NCBI RefSeq assembly: GCF_014653785.1
Contig: NZ_BNAS01000001.1
Coordinates: 1 to 64,000 of the forward strand
Reading direction: 5' to 3'
DNA: 64,000 bases
DNA from: Promicromonospora soli
GTDB taxonomy: Bacteria; Actinomycetota; Actinomycetes; Actinomycetales; Cellulomonadaceae
Made by a program: the position numbers and the translations under genes. Positions 41,128 through 50,233 of this stretch are shown here, in pieces (position 1 is the stretch's first letter; each line of letters starts with the position of its first letter). A model generated the notes under the pieces. That model was not told the DNA's origin, made no database searches, and saw only the letters and a list, made by a program, of their open reading frames with translations.

Positions 41128-42543
41128 TCATGGCTGCTTCGCGGATGCCTCAGTCCGCGCTGAGATCGTTGTGCGCCCCGGCAGGAAGCTGGCGACGATC
41201 ATTCCTGCGATCGCGACCGCGATCAGGGGCACCATCGCCAGCACGTACCCGTCGGCCGGTCCGGTCACGGACAGCACGAGGAGCGTTCCGACGATCGCGG
41301 TGCCAAAGCTCGAGCCGAGGTTGGAGACGCTGCGCGAGAGCCCGGAGATCTCCCCCTGAAGCTCTTCCGGGAAGGCCGACTGCACCACGTTGACGCTCGG
41401 GGTGAGCATCAAGCCGATTCCCAGACCGATCGCCAGCAGGCCGGGTGCGAACGCCCAAGCGCCCGGGACGGCCGCCACGATGAGCAGCAGGAGCAGGCCG
41501 ACGCCGGTGATCAGGAAACCGGCCACGATAAGCGAGCGCTGTGTGAACCGGCGCACGAGCGAGCTGGCGGCCAAGGACGACAGCAGGATGCCGAGCGTGG
41601 CGGCGCTGAAGATGACCCCGGTCTCGATCGCATCGTATTCGCGGACCACCTGCAGATGGCTCGCCACGAGCATGGATATCCCCATCAGCAGCAGCCACTG
41701 GAGGTTCTGCGTCACCAGGCCCAGGTTGGAGAGCCGATTGCGGAACAACCCCGTCGAGAGCAACGGCTCTCGCCCGCGACGCTCCAGGCGACGCACCCAG
41801 CCGAAGAACATCGCGATCACGCCGGCGCCCGCCGCCATCAGCCCTACCGACAGGAACAGGTCGTTGTCAGCAGCGAGGATGCCGACCACGAACACGATCA
41901 GCCCGAGGGCGGACAACACGGCACCGACGATGTCGAAGGGCCGGTCCGGTTCGCGCGCGAGCGGATCCTTCAGGCGCATCGCGAAGATCAGGATGATGAC
42001 GATGATGAGCACCTGGAATCCGAACGCGGCCCGCCAGCCGACGGTCGAGGTGATCCATCCGCCGATCAGGGGGCCTGTCGCGGCGCCGATCCCTCCGGCG
42101 GCGCTGACGATCCCGAACGCGCGAACCCGCTCGGCGAGACCGGTCCAGTACATGGTGACCAGAATGTAGACCGGAGGGATGAGCAGGGCGGTTCCCGCCC
42201 CTTCCAGCACCGAGTTGCCCAGGATGAGCACGCCGATATTCGGTGACAACGCACTGATGACCGCCCCGGCCCCGTAGACCGAGAGCCCGAGGACGAAGCA
42301 CGTCTTCCTCCCGAGCTGAACGGTCAGCTTGCCGAAGGGGATCATCAGCGCTGCCATCACCAGCAGGAACAGCGTGATCGAGATCTGGATGCCCTGAACT
42401 GTCGTACCGAGGTCCCTGCTCATGTCGGTGAGCATCACGTTCATGTTCGAACCGGCGAAGGAACAGATGAACTGCGCGAGCGCGAGGGGCAGCAAGGCCC
42501 ACTTCGCGGGGGCTGCGCTCCGCACCTCAGCCGGGGATGCCAT
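41128..42543 (-). CDS. MFS exporter, EmrB/QacA (DHA2) type
   Basis: 471 aa with about 14 hydrophobic helices. Characteristic segments are SNMNVMLTDMSRDLGTTVQG, the MFS loop IPFGKLTVQLGRKTCFVLGL and motif C GIVSAAGGIGAATGPLIGGW. This class exports drugs and amphipathic compounds using the proton gradient. It reads in the same direction as the GH15 gene, 43 nt upstream of it, so they may share a transcript. Confidence 0.9.
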   Translation of the reverse strand: MASPAEVRSAAPAKWALLPLALAQFICSFAGSNMNVMLTDMSRDLGTTVQGIQISITLFLLVMAALMIPFGKLTVQLGRKTCFVLGLSVYGAGAVISALSPNIGVLILGNSVLEGAGTALLIPPVYILVTMYWTGLAERVRAFGIVSAAGGIGAATGPLIGGWITSTVGWRAAFGFQVLIIVIILIFAMRLKDPLAREPDRPFDIVGAVLSALGLIVFVVGILAADNDLFLSVGLMAAGAGVIAMFFGWVRRLERRGREPLLSTGLFRNRLSNLGLVTQNLQWLLLMGISMLVASHLQVVREYDAIETGVIFSAATLGILLSSLAASSLVRRFTQRSLIVAGFLITGVGLLLLLIVAAVPGAWAFAPGLLAIGLGIGLMLTPSVNVVQSAFPEELQGEISGLSRSVSNLGSSFGTAIVGTLLVLSVTGPADGYVLAMVPLIAVAIAGMIVASFLPGRTTISARTEASAKQP

Positions 42544-42901
42544 CGGGCTCTACCGAGCTACGACGTTGTGCATCGGGGACCGCCTTTGTCGCCGTCCAGC
42601 ACGCCGTGCGGATCGCGATGGCGATGTGCGGTCGAGGGTCGGCCCAATCGCCACCGCGCATTGGAGGAGCCTTTCGGGCCCCGCCGCCGACGCGTGACGT
42701 TCGTGTGGTTCAGCCAGCCTAGGTGGACCCTCTTACCGGCGCCACACAGGGTCCTTCGCGTGCTCCTGCTCGTGAGCAAGGTCTGGGCGATCGACGTGGC
42801 GGGCACGCCGAACCTGAGGTGGGATCAGTTAGACCAACGAAATCATGACAAATCCGCTTTGATAGGTGGGTCCCCGCCGTCGACCTCAAGGAGATCCCGC
42901 G
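42544..42901. other. Divergent intergenic region
   Basis: It separates the MFS exporter from the hypothetical gene at 42902. A less GC-rich stretch (42828-42864, GTTAGACCAACGAAATCATG and what follows) is the likely promoter zone for the plus-strand gene. No clear operator palindrome or small gene was found. Confidence 0.4.
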
Positions 42902-43360
42902 ATGACCCAGGCAGCCCAGGTCGGCACGGTCTACCAGACCAGCCAGGAGCTCCTCGACGCCGACCTGCCCCACCTCAGCGTCGCACTCGACGCCAGCGGA
43001 TACGCGGTTCAGCGGGACGTGGACGGCAACTGGTACAGCGTGTCCTCCGTCGGCCCGTCTGACCTCGCAGAGATCTACACCCTCATCCATCTGCCCGCCG
43101 AGCCGCTGCCGGCCACCTACGGGTCGGTCGTCATCGCCGACAACGGCACGCCCTTCATGCGGCGCTGGGACGCGGCGACCGATGAACGCTTCGGTCCCGA
43201 ACACTGGATAGGGCCCGATGGGGTCACCGTGACCGGTGACCACCTGCGGCGCCTCGGTATCGCGCGCGCGTGGGACGCGGGAAAGTCCAACGGCGCACGG
43301 GGCGTCGACGGCTCCCGCGGTCGAGCCCGGGCAGCCCAGCAGCACGCCTCAGGCCACTGA
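42902..43360 (+). CDS. Hypothetical protein
   Basis: 152 aa with CAAGGAGATC upstream of the ATG. It starts MTQAAQVGTVYQTSQELLDA and contains GYAVQRDVDGNWYSVSSVGP, EPLPATYGSVVIADNGTPFM and DGVTVTGDHLRRLGIARAWD, followed by a basic Gly/Ala-rich tail. No membrane segment, signal peptide or known motif. The good ribosome-binding site supports expression; no family recognised. Confidence 0.6.
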   Translation: MTQAAQVGTVYQTSQELLDADLPHLSVALDASGYAVQRDVDGNWYSVSSVGPSDLAEIYTLIHLPAEPLPATYGSVVIADNGTPFMRRWDAATDERFGPEHWIGPDGVTVTGDHLRRLGIARAWDAGKSNGARGVDGSRGRARAAQQHASGH

Positions 43361-43375
43361 CCGGGCGCTCGGTGC

Positions 43376-44413
43376 TCACGCGGCGAGGCTACGGTCCGCC
43401 CGCTCTGCGGCGGTCAGGAACTTCAGGAGGGCGCGCTCGTCGGCATCCATCCAGCGGGACGCGCGGGCGGCGTTGGCGCGCGACCGCTCGATCAGGCGGT
43501 CGAGCTCGTCGCGGTCGTCGGCGAGGATCGCGGGGTGGATGTAGCTCTTGCGGCACACCGCCGGGGTGTTGTGGAGCTGGGCGGCGGCGATCCGGACGGC
43601 CTCGGCGCGCTGCGCGTCGTGCTCACGCCCGTTTGCCGGGTCGAGGCGGCGCAGATGGCCGAAGGCGACGGTGCTGGCTCCCCACGTCCGGAACGTCTTG
43701 GACGTGTAGTCCGCCCCGGTCACCAACCCGATGTAGGCGTTGACGTCGCGCGAGCCGATGCTCCGGACCTCGTCGCCGTCCACGTACTGCAGCAGCTGCT
43801 GACCGGGCAGCTCCCGGCAGCGGCGGACGATGTTCGCGACCCGTCGGTCGTGGACCACGAGATCGTGGGGCTTGCCGGACTTGCCAGGGAAGCGGAACTG
43901 CAGCTCGGCGCCCTCGATCGTGGCGTGCCGATCTCGCAGCGTCGTCAGCCCGAACGACTCGCCGGAATGCACGTACTCGTCGTTGCCGACGCGGATCAGC
44001 GTCGCGTCGAGCAGCCAGACGACGGTGGCGACCACGCGATCCAGGCTGAGCCGCGGTGAGCGCATGTCGGCGTCGACGCGCTTGCGCAGCGCCGCCAGCG
44101 CCTCCCCGAACTCCACCAGCTCCTGGAACTTGGCGGCGTCGCGAAACTCGCGCCACTTGCGGTGGTACAGGTACTGCTTGCGCTTCTTGGCGTCGCGCCC
44201 CGTGGCCTGGATGTGGCCGGTGGCGTCCACGCAGATCCACACGTCGGTCCACGCGGGCGGGATGGCGAGCGAGCGGATCCGCGCGAGCGTCTCCGGGTCG
44301 GTGATCCTGGCGCCGCGGTGGTCCACGTACGTGAAGCCCCTGCCGCGCCGGCGGCGGTGGATGCCGCGGTCGGCGTCGCAGCTGTGGGTGAGCAGGTCCC
44401 CGACGCCGCTCAT
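43376..44413 (-). CDS. Type IB DNA topoisomerase (eukaryotic/poxvirus-like)
   Basis: 345 aa. The N-terminal topoisomerase IB domain ([60 protein letters not shown]) and the catalytic core ([52 protein letters not shown]) are clear. The nucleophilic Tyr is in [12 protein letters not shown]. The enzyme relaxes supercoils through a 3'-phosphotyrosine. Length matches bacterial type IB enzymes. Confidence 0.95.
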   Translation of the reverse strand: MSGVGDLLTHSCDADRGIHRRRRGRGFTYVDHRGARITDPETLARIRSLAIPPAWTDVWICVDATGHIQATGRDAKKRKQYLYHRKWREFRDAAKFQELVEFGEALAALRKRVDADMRSPRLSLDRVVATVVWLLDATLIRVGNDEYVHSGESFGLTTLRDRHATIEGAELQFRFPGKSGKPHDLVVHDRRVANIVRRCRELPGQQLLQYVDGDEVRSIGSRDVNAYIGLVTGADYTSKTFRTWGASTVAFGHLRRLDPANGREHDAQRAEAVRIAAAQLHNTPAVCRKSYIHPAILADDRDELDRLIERSRANAARASRWMDADERALLKFLTAAERADRSLAA

Positions 44414-44509
44414 CGCCGCTCCTTTCCGCGCCCTCGTCCCCGTGTCCGCAGTTCTCCCCTCCAGCCACTATGGCCCCGCTCCCACTGGCTGGCATGTCAG
44501 GCTGGTGAG

Positions 44510-46486
44510 ATGCCGAACCGTCTGGTGACCGCGACCAGTCCCTACCTTCTCCAGCACGCCGCCAACCCCGTCGACTGGTGGGAATGGGGCGACGCGGCGT
44601 TCGCCGAGGCCCGGCGGCGCGACGTGCCGGTCCTGCTGTCCGTCGGGTACGCGGCGTGCCACTGGTGCCACGTCATGGCGCACGAGTCGTTCGAGGACGC
44701 CGGCGTCGCCGCGGCAGTCAACGCCGGCTTCGTCGCGGTGAAGGTCGACCGTGAGGAGCGTCCCGACGTCGACGCCGTCTACATGACCGCGACGACCGAG
44801 CTCACGGGGCAGGGCGGCTGGCCCATGACCTGCTTCCTCACCCCGGACGGCGAGCCGTTCTACTGCGGCACGTACTACCCCCGCGAGACCTTCCTCGCGC
44901 TGCTCGACGCGATCACGGAGGCCTGGACCCAGCGTCGCGATGCCGTCGTGCAGCAGGGTGCCGCGATCACCGACGCGGTCGCGCGCCGGTCTTCGCCGCT
45001 GACCCCCGAGGTGCTCGACGGCACCGCGCTCGATCGTGCCACGCGGCTCATGGCGCGCTACGCCGACCCGGCACGGGGTGGGTTCGGCGGCGCGCCCAAG
45101 TTCCCTCCGTCGATGACGCTCGAGCACCTCCTGCGCCACCACGCCCGCACGGGCGACGCCGAGGCGCTGCACCTCGTCGAGCGCGCGTGCGACGCCATGG
45201 CCCGCGGCGGCATCTACGACCAGCTCGCTGGCGGGTTCGCCCGCTACGCGGTGGACGCCGCCTGGGTCGTGCCGCACTTCGAGAAGATGCTGTACGACAA
45301 TGCCCAGCTCCTGCGCGTCTACCTGCACCTGTACCGAGCCACCGGCTCGGCGCTCGCCGCACGCGTCGCCCGGGAGACCGCCGGCTTCCTCCTGGCGGAC
45401 CTGCGCACGCCCGAGGGTGGGTTCGCCTCCGCGCTCGACGCCGACACCGACGGCGTCGAGGGCCTCACCTACGTCTGGACTCCCGAGCAGCTCGCGGAGG
45501 TCCTCGGGCCCGACGACGGCGCTCGCGCCGCGGAGGTCCTGGCCGTCACGCCCGAGGGCACGTTCGAGGAGGGCACCTCGACCCTCCAGCTGCCCGAGGA
45601 TCCCGACCCGGACTGGTGGACGGGCGTGCGGGCACGGCTCGCCCACGCCCGGACGGCGCGGCTACAGCCCGCGCGCGACGACAAGGTCGTCACCGCGTGG
45701 AACGGCCTGGCGATCGCCGCCCTCGCCGAGGCGGGCGCCCTGCTCGGCGTCCCCGGCTACGTCTCCGCCGCGCGAGAGTGCGCCGAGCTGGTCCTGCGCC
45801 TCCACGTCGTCGACGGGCGGCTGCGGCGGGCGTCGCGCGAGGGCGTCGTCGGGGCCGCGCCCGGCGTCGCGGCCGACCACGGCGATCTCGCCGAAGGCCT
45901 CCTCGCGCTGCACCAGGCGACGGGCGAGGCGCGGTGGCTCGAGGCCGCCGGCGACCTGCTCGACGTCGCGCTGGCTCGGTTCGGCGACGGTGCCGGGGGC
46001 TTCTTCGACGTGGCCGATGACGCCGAGCGCCTCGTGAGCCGGCCGAAGGATCCATCCGACGGGGCCGAGCCCGCGGGGCAGTCCTCGCTCGCCGGCGCAC
46101 TGTGCACCTACGCCGCGCTGACCGGTTCGCCCCGGCACCGCGCTGCCGCCGAGGCGGCGGTCGCCGCGGCCGGCGGGCTGGCCCGGCAGGCGCCGCGGTT
46201 CGCGGGATGGGCGCTCGCCGTCGCGGAGGCGCTCGCGGCCGGCCCGCTGCAGGTCGCCGTCGTCGGGCACGACGACGAGGCGCGCGCCGCGCTCGCGGAC
46301 GTGGCGCGGGGCGCGATGTCGCCGGGGCTGGTGGTCGCCGTCGGCGAGCCGGACGCACCGGGCGTGCCCCTGCTCGCCGACCGTCCGCTCGTCGACGGGC
46401 GGGCGGCGGCGTACGTGTGCCGGGGATTCGTGTGCGACCGGCCGGTGACGACGACCGAGGACCTCACGGCGGCGCTCGGGGCCTAG
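44510..46486 (+). CDS. YyaL-type protein: thioredoxin-like domain plus alpha-helical barrel (DUF255)
   Basis: 658 aa. It begins [20 protein letters not shown], followed by [20 protein letters not shown] and the thioredoxin-like motif [37 protein letters not shown] and GTYYPRETF are also family hallmarks. The C-terminal half is an (alpha/alpha)6 barrel of the N-acylglucosamine-epimerase type ([39 protein letters not shown]). The function in bacteria is not settled; human SPATA20 is a homologue. The ATG at 44510 is chosen because the family starts with this sequence. Confidence 0.93.
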   Translation: MPNRLVTATSPYLLQHAANPVDWWEWGDAAFAEARRRDVPVLLSVGYAACHWCHVMAHESFEDAGVAAAVNAGFVAVKVDREERPDVDAVYMTATTELTGQGGWPMTCFLTPDGEPFYCGTYYPRETFLALLDAITEAWTQRRDAVVQQGAAITDAVARRSSPLTPEVLDGTALDRATRLMARYADPARGGFGGAPKFPPSMTLEHLLRHHARTGDAEALHLVERACDAMARGGIYDQLAGGFARYAVDAAWVVPHFEKMLYDNAQLLRVYLHLYRATGSALAARVARETAGFLLADLRTPEGGFASALDADTDGVEGLTYVWTPEQLAEVLGPDDGARAAEVLAVTPEGTFEEGTSTLQLPEDPDPDWWTGVRARLAHARTARLQPARDDKVVTAWNGLAIAALAEAGALLGVPGYVSAARECAELVLRLHVVDGRLRRASREGVVGAAPGVAADHGDLAEGLLALHQATGEARWLEAAGDLLDVALARFGDGAGGFFDVADDAERLVSRPKDPSDGAEPAGQSSLAGALCTYAALTGSPRHRAAAEAAVAAAGGLARQAPRFAGWALAVAEALAAGPLQVAVVGHDDEARAALADVARGAMSPGLVVAVGEPDAPGVPLLADRPLVDGRAAAYVCRGFVCDRPVTTTEDLTAALGA

Positions 46487-46497
46487 GAGGACTCGGG

Positions 46498-47613
46498 TCA
46501 ACGGGCCAGCCGCTCGACCACCGCGCCGTAGAGCCATGGCGCCCGCGACGCCGCGGGCACGATGGCACCGCGGGCTGGACTCGAGGCCCAGGCGAGCAGC
46601 CCCGTGGTGAGCGTGCGGTAGTCGCGGGTCACCGTGCGCCACGCATGTTCGTACGCGGCGGCGTCGCCCAGGTGGCGGACGGCCGCCTCCGCCTGAGCGA
46701 GGCCCACACGGACCCCCTCGCCGGTCAGGGCGTCGACGTAGCCCGACGCATCGCCCACGAGTCGCACCCGTCCCGCGGAGCGCCGCCGCGACCGACGGCG
46801 CAGCGGACCCGCGCCGAGAAGCGACCCTGCGGCCGTGGCGGCGGCAAGCCGGGCGCCGAGCTCCGGGAACTGCGAGCGCAGCAGCGCGTCGAACCCCACC
46901 CCGGCCACGGCACGAGACCCGAGCAGCGCGACGCCGACAAGGTCGGCGGCGACCGGCGTCACGTAGGCCTCGGCGTGCTGCGACCAGTGCACCTCGACCA
47001 GGTCGGTCCACGGCGCTACGTGGAAGTGCCGGCGCAGGCCGTACCGGTTGCGCTCCGGTCGGCCGCCGCGCTGGTCGGGGGCCGCGTCGAGCCCCGCCAG
47101 CCGACGAACCGTGGAGTGCAGGCCGTCGCACCCCAGCACCCATCCGGCGCGCAGCGTGACAGCGGCTCTCCCCTCGCCGCCGTCGGCACGTGAGGGGGGC
47201 ACCACCTCGACCTCGACGCCCGTGGCGTCCTGCCGCAGGCCCGTGACCCTGCCGTGCAGGAGTGGCGCGCCGACGTCGGCGGCACGCTTCCGCAGCGCCT
47301 CGTGCAGCGCGGTGCGCCGGACGCCTCTGCCAGGCCCGGCAGCGAACTGGTGGTCGGCGTGCCGGCCGGGTGCCCTGTAGCTGATCCCGGTGAGCGGGTG
47401 GCCCGGCGGGTCGGCGCCGAGCGCCTGCACGGCCCGCAGCGCGCCGGGGAACAGGCCTTCGCCGCAGGCCTTGTCGAGCGTGCCTGTCCTCCTGTCCACG
47501 ACCAGCACCTCGAGCCCGGCGGCCCGCGCGTGCATCGCCGCCGCCAGCCCGACCGGCCCGGCCCCCACCACCACGACGTCCGCGTCCCCGGCGCCGTGGC
47601 TCCTGCTGCTCAC
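46498..47613 (-). CDS. FAD-dependent hydroxylase/oxidoreductase (SrsC-like)
   Basis: 371 aa from a GTG at 47613 that overlaps the stop of the methyltransferase gene (GTGA). The FAD motif is ADVVVVGAGPVGLAAAMHAR and the second flavin motif is RVRLVGDASGYVDALTGEGV, in the p-hydroxybenzoate hydroxylase / geranylgeranyl reductase superfamily. LDKACGEGLFPGALRAVQAL is also typical. With the neighbouring type III PKS and ICMT-type methyltransferase it mirrors srsC of the Streptomyces griseus phenolic-lipid operon, whose product hydroxylates the aromatic ring. That role is inferred from context. Confidence 0.88.
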   Translation of the reverse strand: MSSRSHGAGDADVVVVGAGPVGLAAAMHARAAGLEVLVVDRRTGTLDKACGEGLFPGALRAVQALGADPPGHPLTGISYRAPGRHADHQFAAGPGRGVRRTALHEALRKRAADVGAPLLHGRVTGLRQDATGVEVEVVPPSRADGGEGRAAVTLRAGWVLGCDGLHSTVRRLAGLDAAPDQRGGRPERNRYGLRRHFHVAPWTDLVEVHWSQHAEAYVTPVAADLVGVALLGSRAVAGVGFDALLRSQFPELGARLAAATAAGSLLGAGPLRRRSRRRSAGRVRLVGDASGYVDALTGEGVRVGLAQAEAAVRHLGDAAAYEHAWRTVTRDYRTLTTGLLAWASSPARGAIVPAASRAPWLYGAVVERLAR

Positions 47614-48137
47614 CGCGCCCCGTGCGCGGCCAGCCCGAGCGCCCGGTTCTCGGCCGGGATGCGGAAGCGGGCCAGCAGCAGCAGGTTGAGCACGGTGAAC
47701 GCGAGGGCCGTGACCCAGGAGGTGTGCACCATCGGCAGGGCGACACCCTCGACCACCACCGCGACGTAGTTGGGGTGGCGGATCCACCGGTACGGGCCGG
47801 CCGAGACGAGCGGCAGGCCCGGCACCACGATGATGCGGGTGTTCCAGCGGTGCCCCAGCGTGGTCACGCACCACCACCGCAGCGCCTGGCTCGCCAGCAC
47901 GAGGACGAACATCGGCCAGCCGAGCCACGGCAGGAACGGCCGGTCGGCGAGCACGGCCTCGGCGACGCACGCCACCAGCAGCCCGCTGTGCAGAGCCACC
48001 ATCGCCGGGAAGTGCCCCCGCCCCGACTCGACACCGCCGCGGGCGAACGACCACCGGGCGTTGCGGGTCGACACGACGAGCTCGGCAAGGCGCTCGACCG
48101 CGGTAGCGGCCACGAGCGCGACATAGAACCCGAGCAT
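47610..48137 (-). CDS. Isoprenylcysteine-carboxyl-methyltransferase-family membrane methyltransferase (SrsB-like)
   Basis: 175 aa with about four to five helices. It starts MLGFYVALVAATAVERLAEL and has the family motif LGHRWNTRIIVVPGLPLVSA followed by GPYRWIRHPNYVAVVVEGVA, where the RHPNY signature binds S-adenosylmethionine. In srs operons the homologue O-methylates the alkylresorcinol made by the type III PKS. It lies 2 nt after the PKS gene and overlaps the FAD gene by 4 bp. Confidence 0.9.
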   Translation of the reverse strand: MLGFYVALVAATAVERLAELVVSTRNARWSFARGGVESGRGHFPAMVALHSGLLVACVAEAVLADRPFLPWLGWPMFVLVLASQALRWWCVTTLGHRWNTRIIVVPGLPLVSAGPYRWIRHPNYVAVVVEGVALPMVHTSWVTALAFTVLNLLLLARFRIPAENRALGLAAHGAR

Positions 48138-48138
48138 C

Positions 48139-49254
48139 TCAGCGCCCCTCGAGGTGCAGCAGCACGAGCTCGCACGACACGCCCGGGCCGAAGGCCATGA
48201 GCACGGCGGGCGAACCCGCCGGGGCGTCGGAGCGCGCGAGCGTCCTGGCCAGGACGTCGAGCACGGAGGCCGACGACAGGTTGCCCGCACCGGCAAGGCT
48301 CGCCCGGCTCTCCCGGACGTCGACCTCGGACAGCCCGAGCGCGTCCCGCACGGCGTCGATCACGCGGGGTCCGCCCGCGTGCACCACCCAGGTGGGCACC
48401 TCGTCGGGCGTGAGGCCGTGCTCGGCGAGCAGGCACTTCACGTCCGCGAGCAGGTGAGCACGCAGCAGGTCCGGCAGACCGGCGGAGAGCACTATCGCGA
48501 AACCGGTGTCGCGCACGTCCCAGCCGAGCGCGGCAGTAGTGCCGGGGTACAGCCGCGAGCGGGTGTCGATCACTCGGGCCGTGCGCCGCCTGCCGCCCGC
48601 CGCCGGCTGCGCCGCGGCACTGGTCGACGGCGGCTGCGCCAGAGGGTGCAGCGCGCCCACGACGACGACGGCCGCGGCGCCGTCGCCGAACAGGCCGGAG
48701 GCCACCATGTTGGCCACGGAGTCGTCGCCATGCTGGATGGTCAGGGAGCAGAGCTCGACGGACACCAGGAGGGACACGTCGTACGGCCGGCCCAGCAGAT
48801 GGTCGTGCACGCGGGCCAGCCCGGCGGCGCCGCCCGCACAGCCGAGGCCGAACGACGGCGTGCGTCGCACGTCGCTGCGCAGGCCGAGCCGCTCGGAGAG
48901 CAGCACGTCCAGCGACGGCGCCGACACCCCCGTGACCGAGGTGGCGAACACGTGGTCGACATCCTCCGGCTCGAGCCCGGCGGCGGCCAGCGCCCGCCGG
49001 CACGCCTCCTCGGCCAGCGAAGCGCCCTCGCGGACGAAGACCGCGTTGGCGGCAGCCAGGGAACGCAGGCCCGCGTACTCCTCGAGCGGCAGCACCAGGT
49101 GGCGTTGGCTCACGCCGGCGCTCCCGTGCAGGCGGTGCAGCAGCGCGGTCCGTTCCGGATCCGGCGCCACCAGCGGCCCCACTACCTCGGTGATCGCCTC
49201 TTGGGCGTACACGTGCCCTGGCAGGACCGGCTCGACCGCGACGACACTCGACAT
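48139..49254 (-). CDS. Type III polyketide synthase (SrsA-like alkylresorcinol/pyrone synthase)
   Basis: 371 aa. The thiolase-fold catalytic triad is visible: Cys in SFGLGCAGGAAGLARV, His in PTWVVHAGGPRVIDAVRDAL and Asn in LAGAGNLSSASVLDVL. The N-terminal region (HVYAQEAITEVVGPLVAPDP, RHLVLPLEEYAGL) and the end AFGPGVSCELVLLHLEGR fit bacterial members. They condense malonyl-CoA onto fatty acyl-CoA to form alkylresorcinols, pyrones or quinones. The gene heads a tight three-gene operon with methyltransferase and flavin hydroxylase genes and is divergent from a UbiA gene. Confidence 0.93.
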   Translation of the reverse strand: MSSVVAVEPVLPGHVYAQEAITEVVGPLVAPDPERTALLHRLHGSAGVSQRHLVLPLEEYAGLRSLAAANAVFVREGASLAEEACRRALAAAGLEPEDVDHVFATSVTGVSAPSLDVLLSERLGLRSDVRRTPSFGLGCAGGAAGLARVHDHLLGRPYDVSLLVSVELCSLTIQHGDDSVANMVASGLFGDGAAAVVVVGALHPLAQPPSTSAAAQPAAGGRRRTARVIDTRSRLYPGTTAALGWDVRDTGFAIVLSAGLPDLLRAHLLADVKCLLAEHGLTPDEVPTWVVHAGGPRVIDAVRDALGLSEVDVRESRASLAGAGNLSSASVLDVLARTLARSDAPAGSPAVLMAFGPGVSCELVLLHLEGR

Positions 49255-49321
49255 CTCAGCATCGTGACGCAGGACCCGTCAGCCCGCGCGGCGAGAACGC
49301 ACGGCGACTAGCGTGCGGCCC

Positions 49322-50179
49322 ATGACGTCCGGCACCGAAGCCCGCCGCCTGGCCCGCGGTCTCGTGACCGCGAGCCACGCCGCTCCGGCTGCCGTCGTGA
49401 CCGGCCTGGCCGCCGCGCTCGCCGCTGCCCTCGGTTCCGGATGGGGCACCGTCGCTCTGATCACGGTGGCGGTCGGAACCGGCCAGCTCTCCGTCGGGTG
49501 GTCCAACGACTGGATCGACGCCCCGCGCGACGTCGCCGTCGGCCGCACCGAGAAGCCGGTGGTAGCAGGGCTTCTCACCGCCCGCACCCTGCGCGACGCG
49601 GCGCTCGCGGCGCTGGCCGTGTGCGTCGTCGCGTCGCTCGCGCTCGGCCTGGCGCCGGGGGCTGCCCATCTCGTGGCGGTGGCCGGGGCGTGGGCCTACA
49701 ACGCCCGGCTCAAGACGACCGCCTGGTCCTGGTTGCCCTACGCGCTGTCGTTCGGCCTGCTGGCAGTCTGCGTCGTGCTGGCCGCGCCCGGCCCACGCGT
49801 CCCCGCCGGCTGGGCGGTCGCAGCGGCGGCACTGCTGGGCGTGGGAGCGCATGTGGCGAACACCCTCCCCGACCTGGAGGACGATGCCGCGACGGGCGTG
49901 CGGGGGCTGCCCCACCGACTCGGTCGCCGGGGGTCCGGCATCCTCGCCCCGTGCCTCCTGGTGGTCGCCGTCGCCGTGGTGCTTGCCGGCCCGGCCGGTG
50001 CCCCGAGGCCCGCGTCGTGGATCGGCGGCGCGGTCGCCGTCTGTCTCGCCCTTGCCGCAGGCGCCGTGACGGTCGCCCGGCCGCGCAGCCGCGCGCCGTT
50101 CGGCCTCAGCATGGGGGTCGCCGTGGTGTGCGTGGCGCTGCTGGCCCTGGCCACGGCCGACATCGCGGTCGCCCCGTGA
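49322..50179 (+). CDS. UbiA-family aromatic prenyltransferase
   Basis: 285 aa with about eight helices. The first Asp-rich motif is VGWSNDWIDAPRDVAVGRTE (residues ~59-78) and the second is NTLPDLEDDAATGVRGLPHR, the two Mg-diphosphate sites. UbiA enzymes prenylate aromatic rings in the membrane. Its start is 68 nt from the divergent type III PKS start, so a shared promoter region is likely, and the PKS product (or its quinone) is a reasonable acceptor. A GTG 9 nt upstream is an alternative start; no good Shine-Dalgarno is visible for either. Confidence 0.9.
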   Translation: MTSGTEARRLARGLVTASHAAPAAVVTGLAAALAAALGSGWGTVALITVAVGTGQLSVGWSNDWIDAPRDVAVGRTEKPVVAGLLTARTLRDAALAALAVCVVASLALGLAPGAAHLVAVAGAWAYNARLKTTAWSWLPYALSFGLLAVCVVLAAPGPRVPAGWAVAAAALLGVGAHVANTLPDLEDDAATGVRGLPHRLGRRGSGILAPCLLVVAVAVVLAGPAGAPRPASWIGGAVAVCLALAAGAVTVARPRSRAPFGLSMGVAVVCVALLALATADIAVAP

Positions 50180-50233
50180 CCCGATCGCCGGCGGCAGGCC
50201 CGTGCGAGCGATCGCCGGACACGATCGCCCGGC

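Noticed and set aside
45662-47746. 694-codon minus-strand open frame
   Set aside because: It overlaps the YyaL gene in antisense and the FAD gene in another frame; low-complexity Arg/Gly/Ala sequence.
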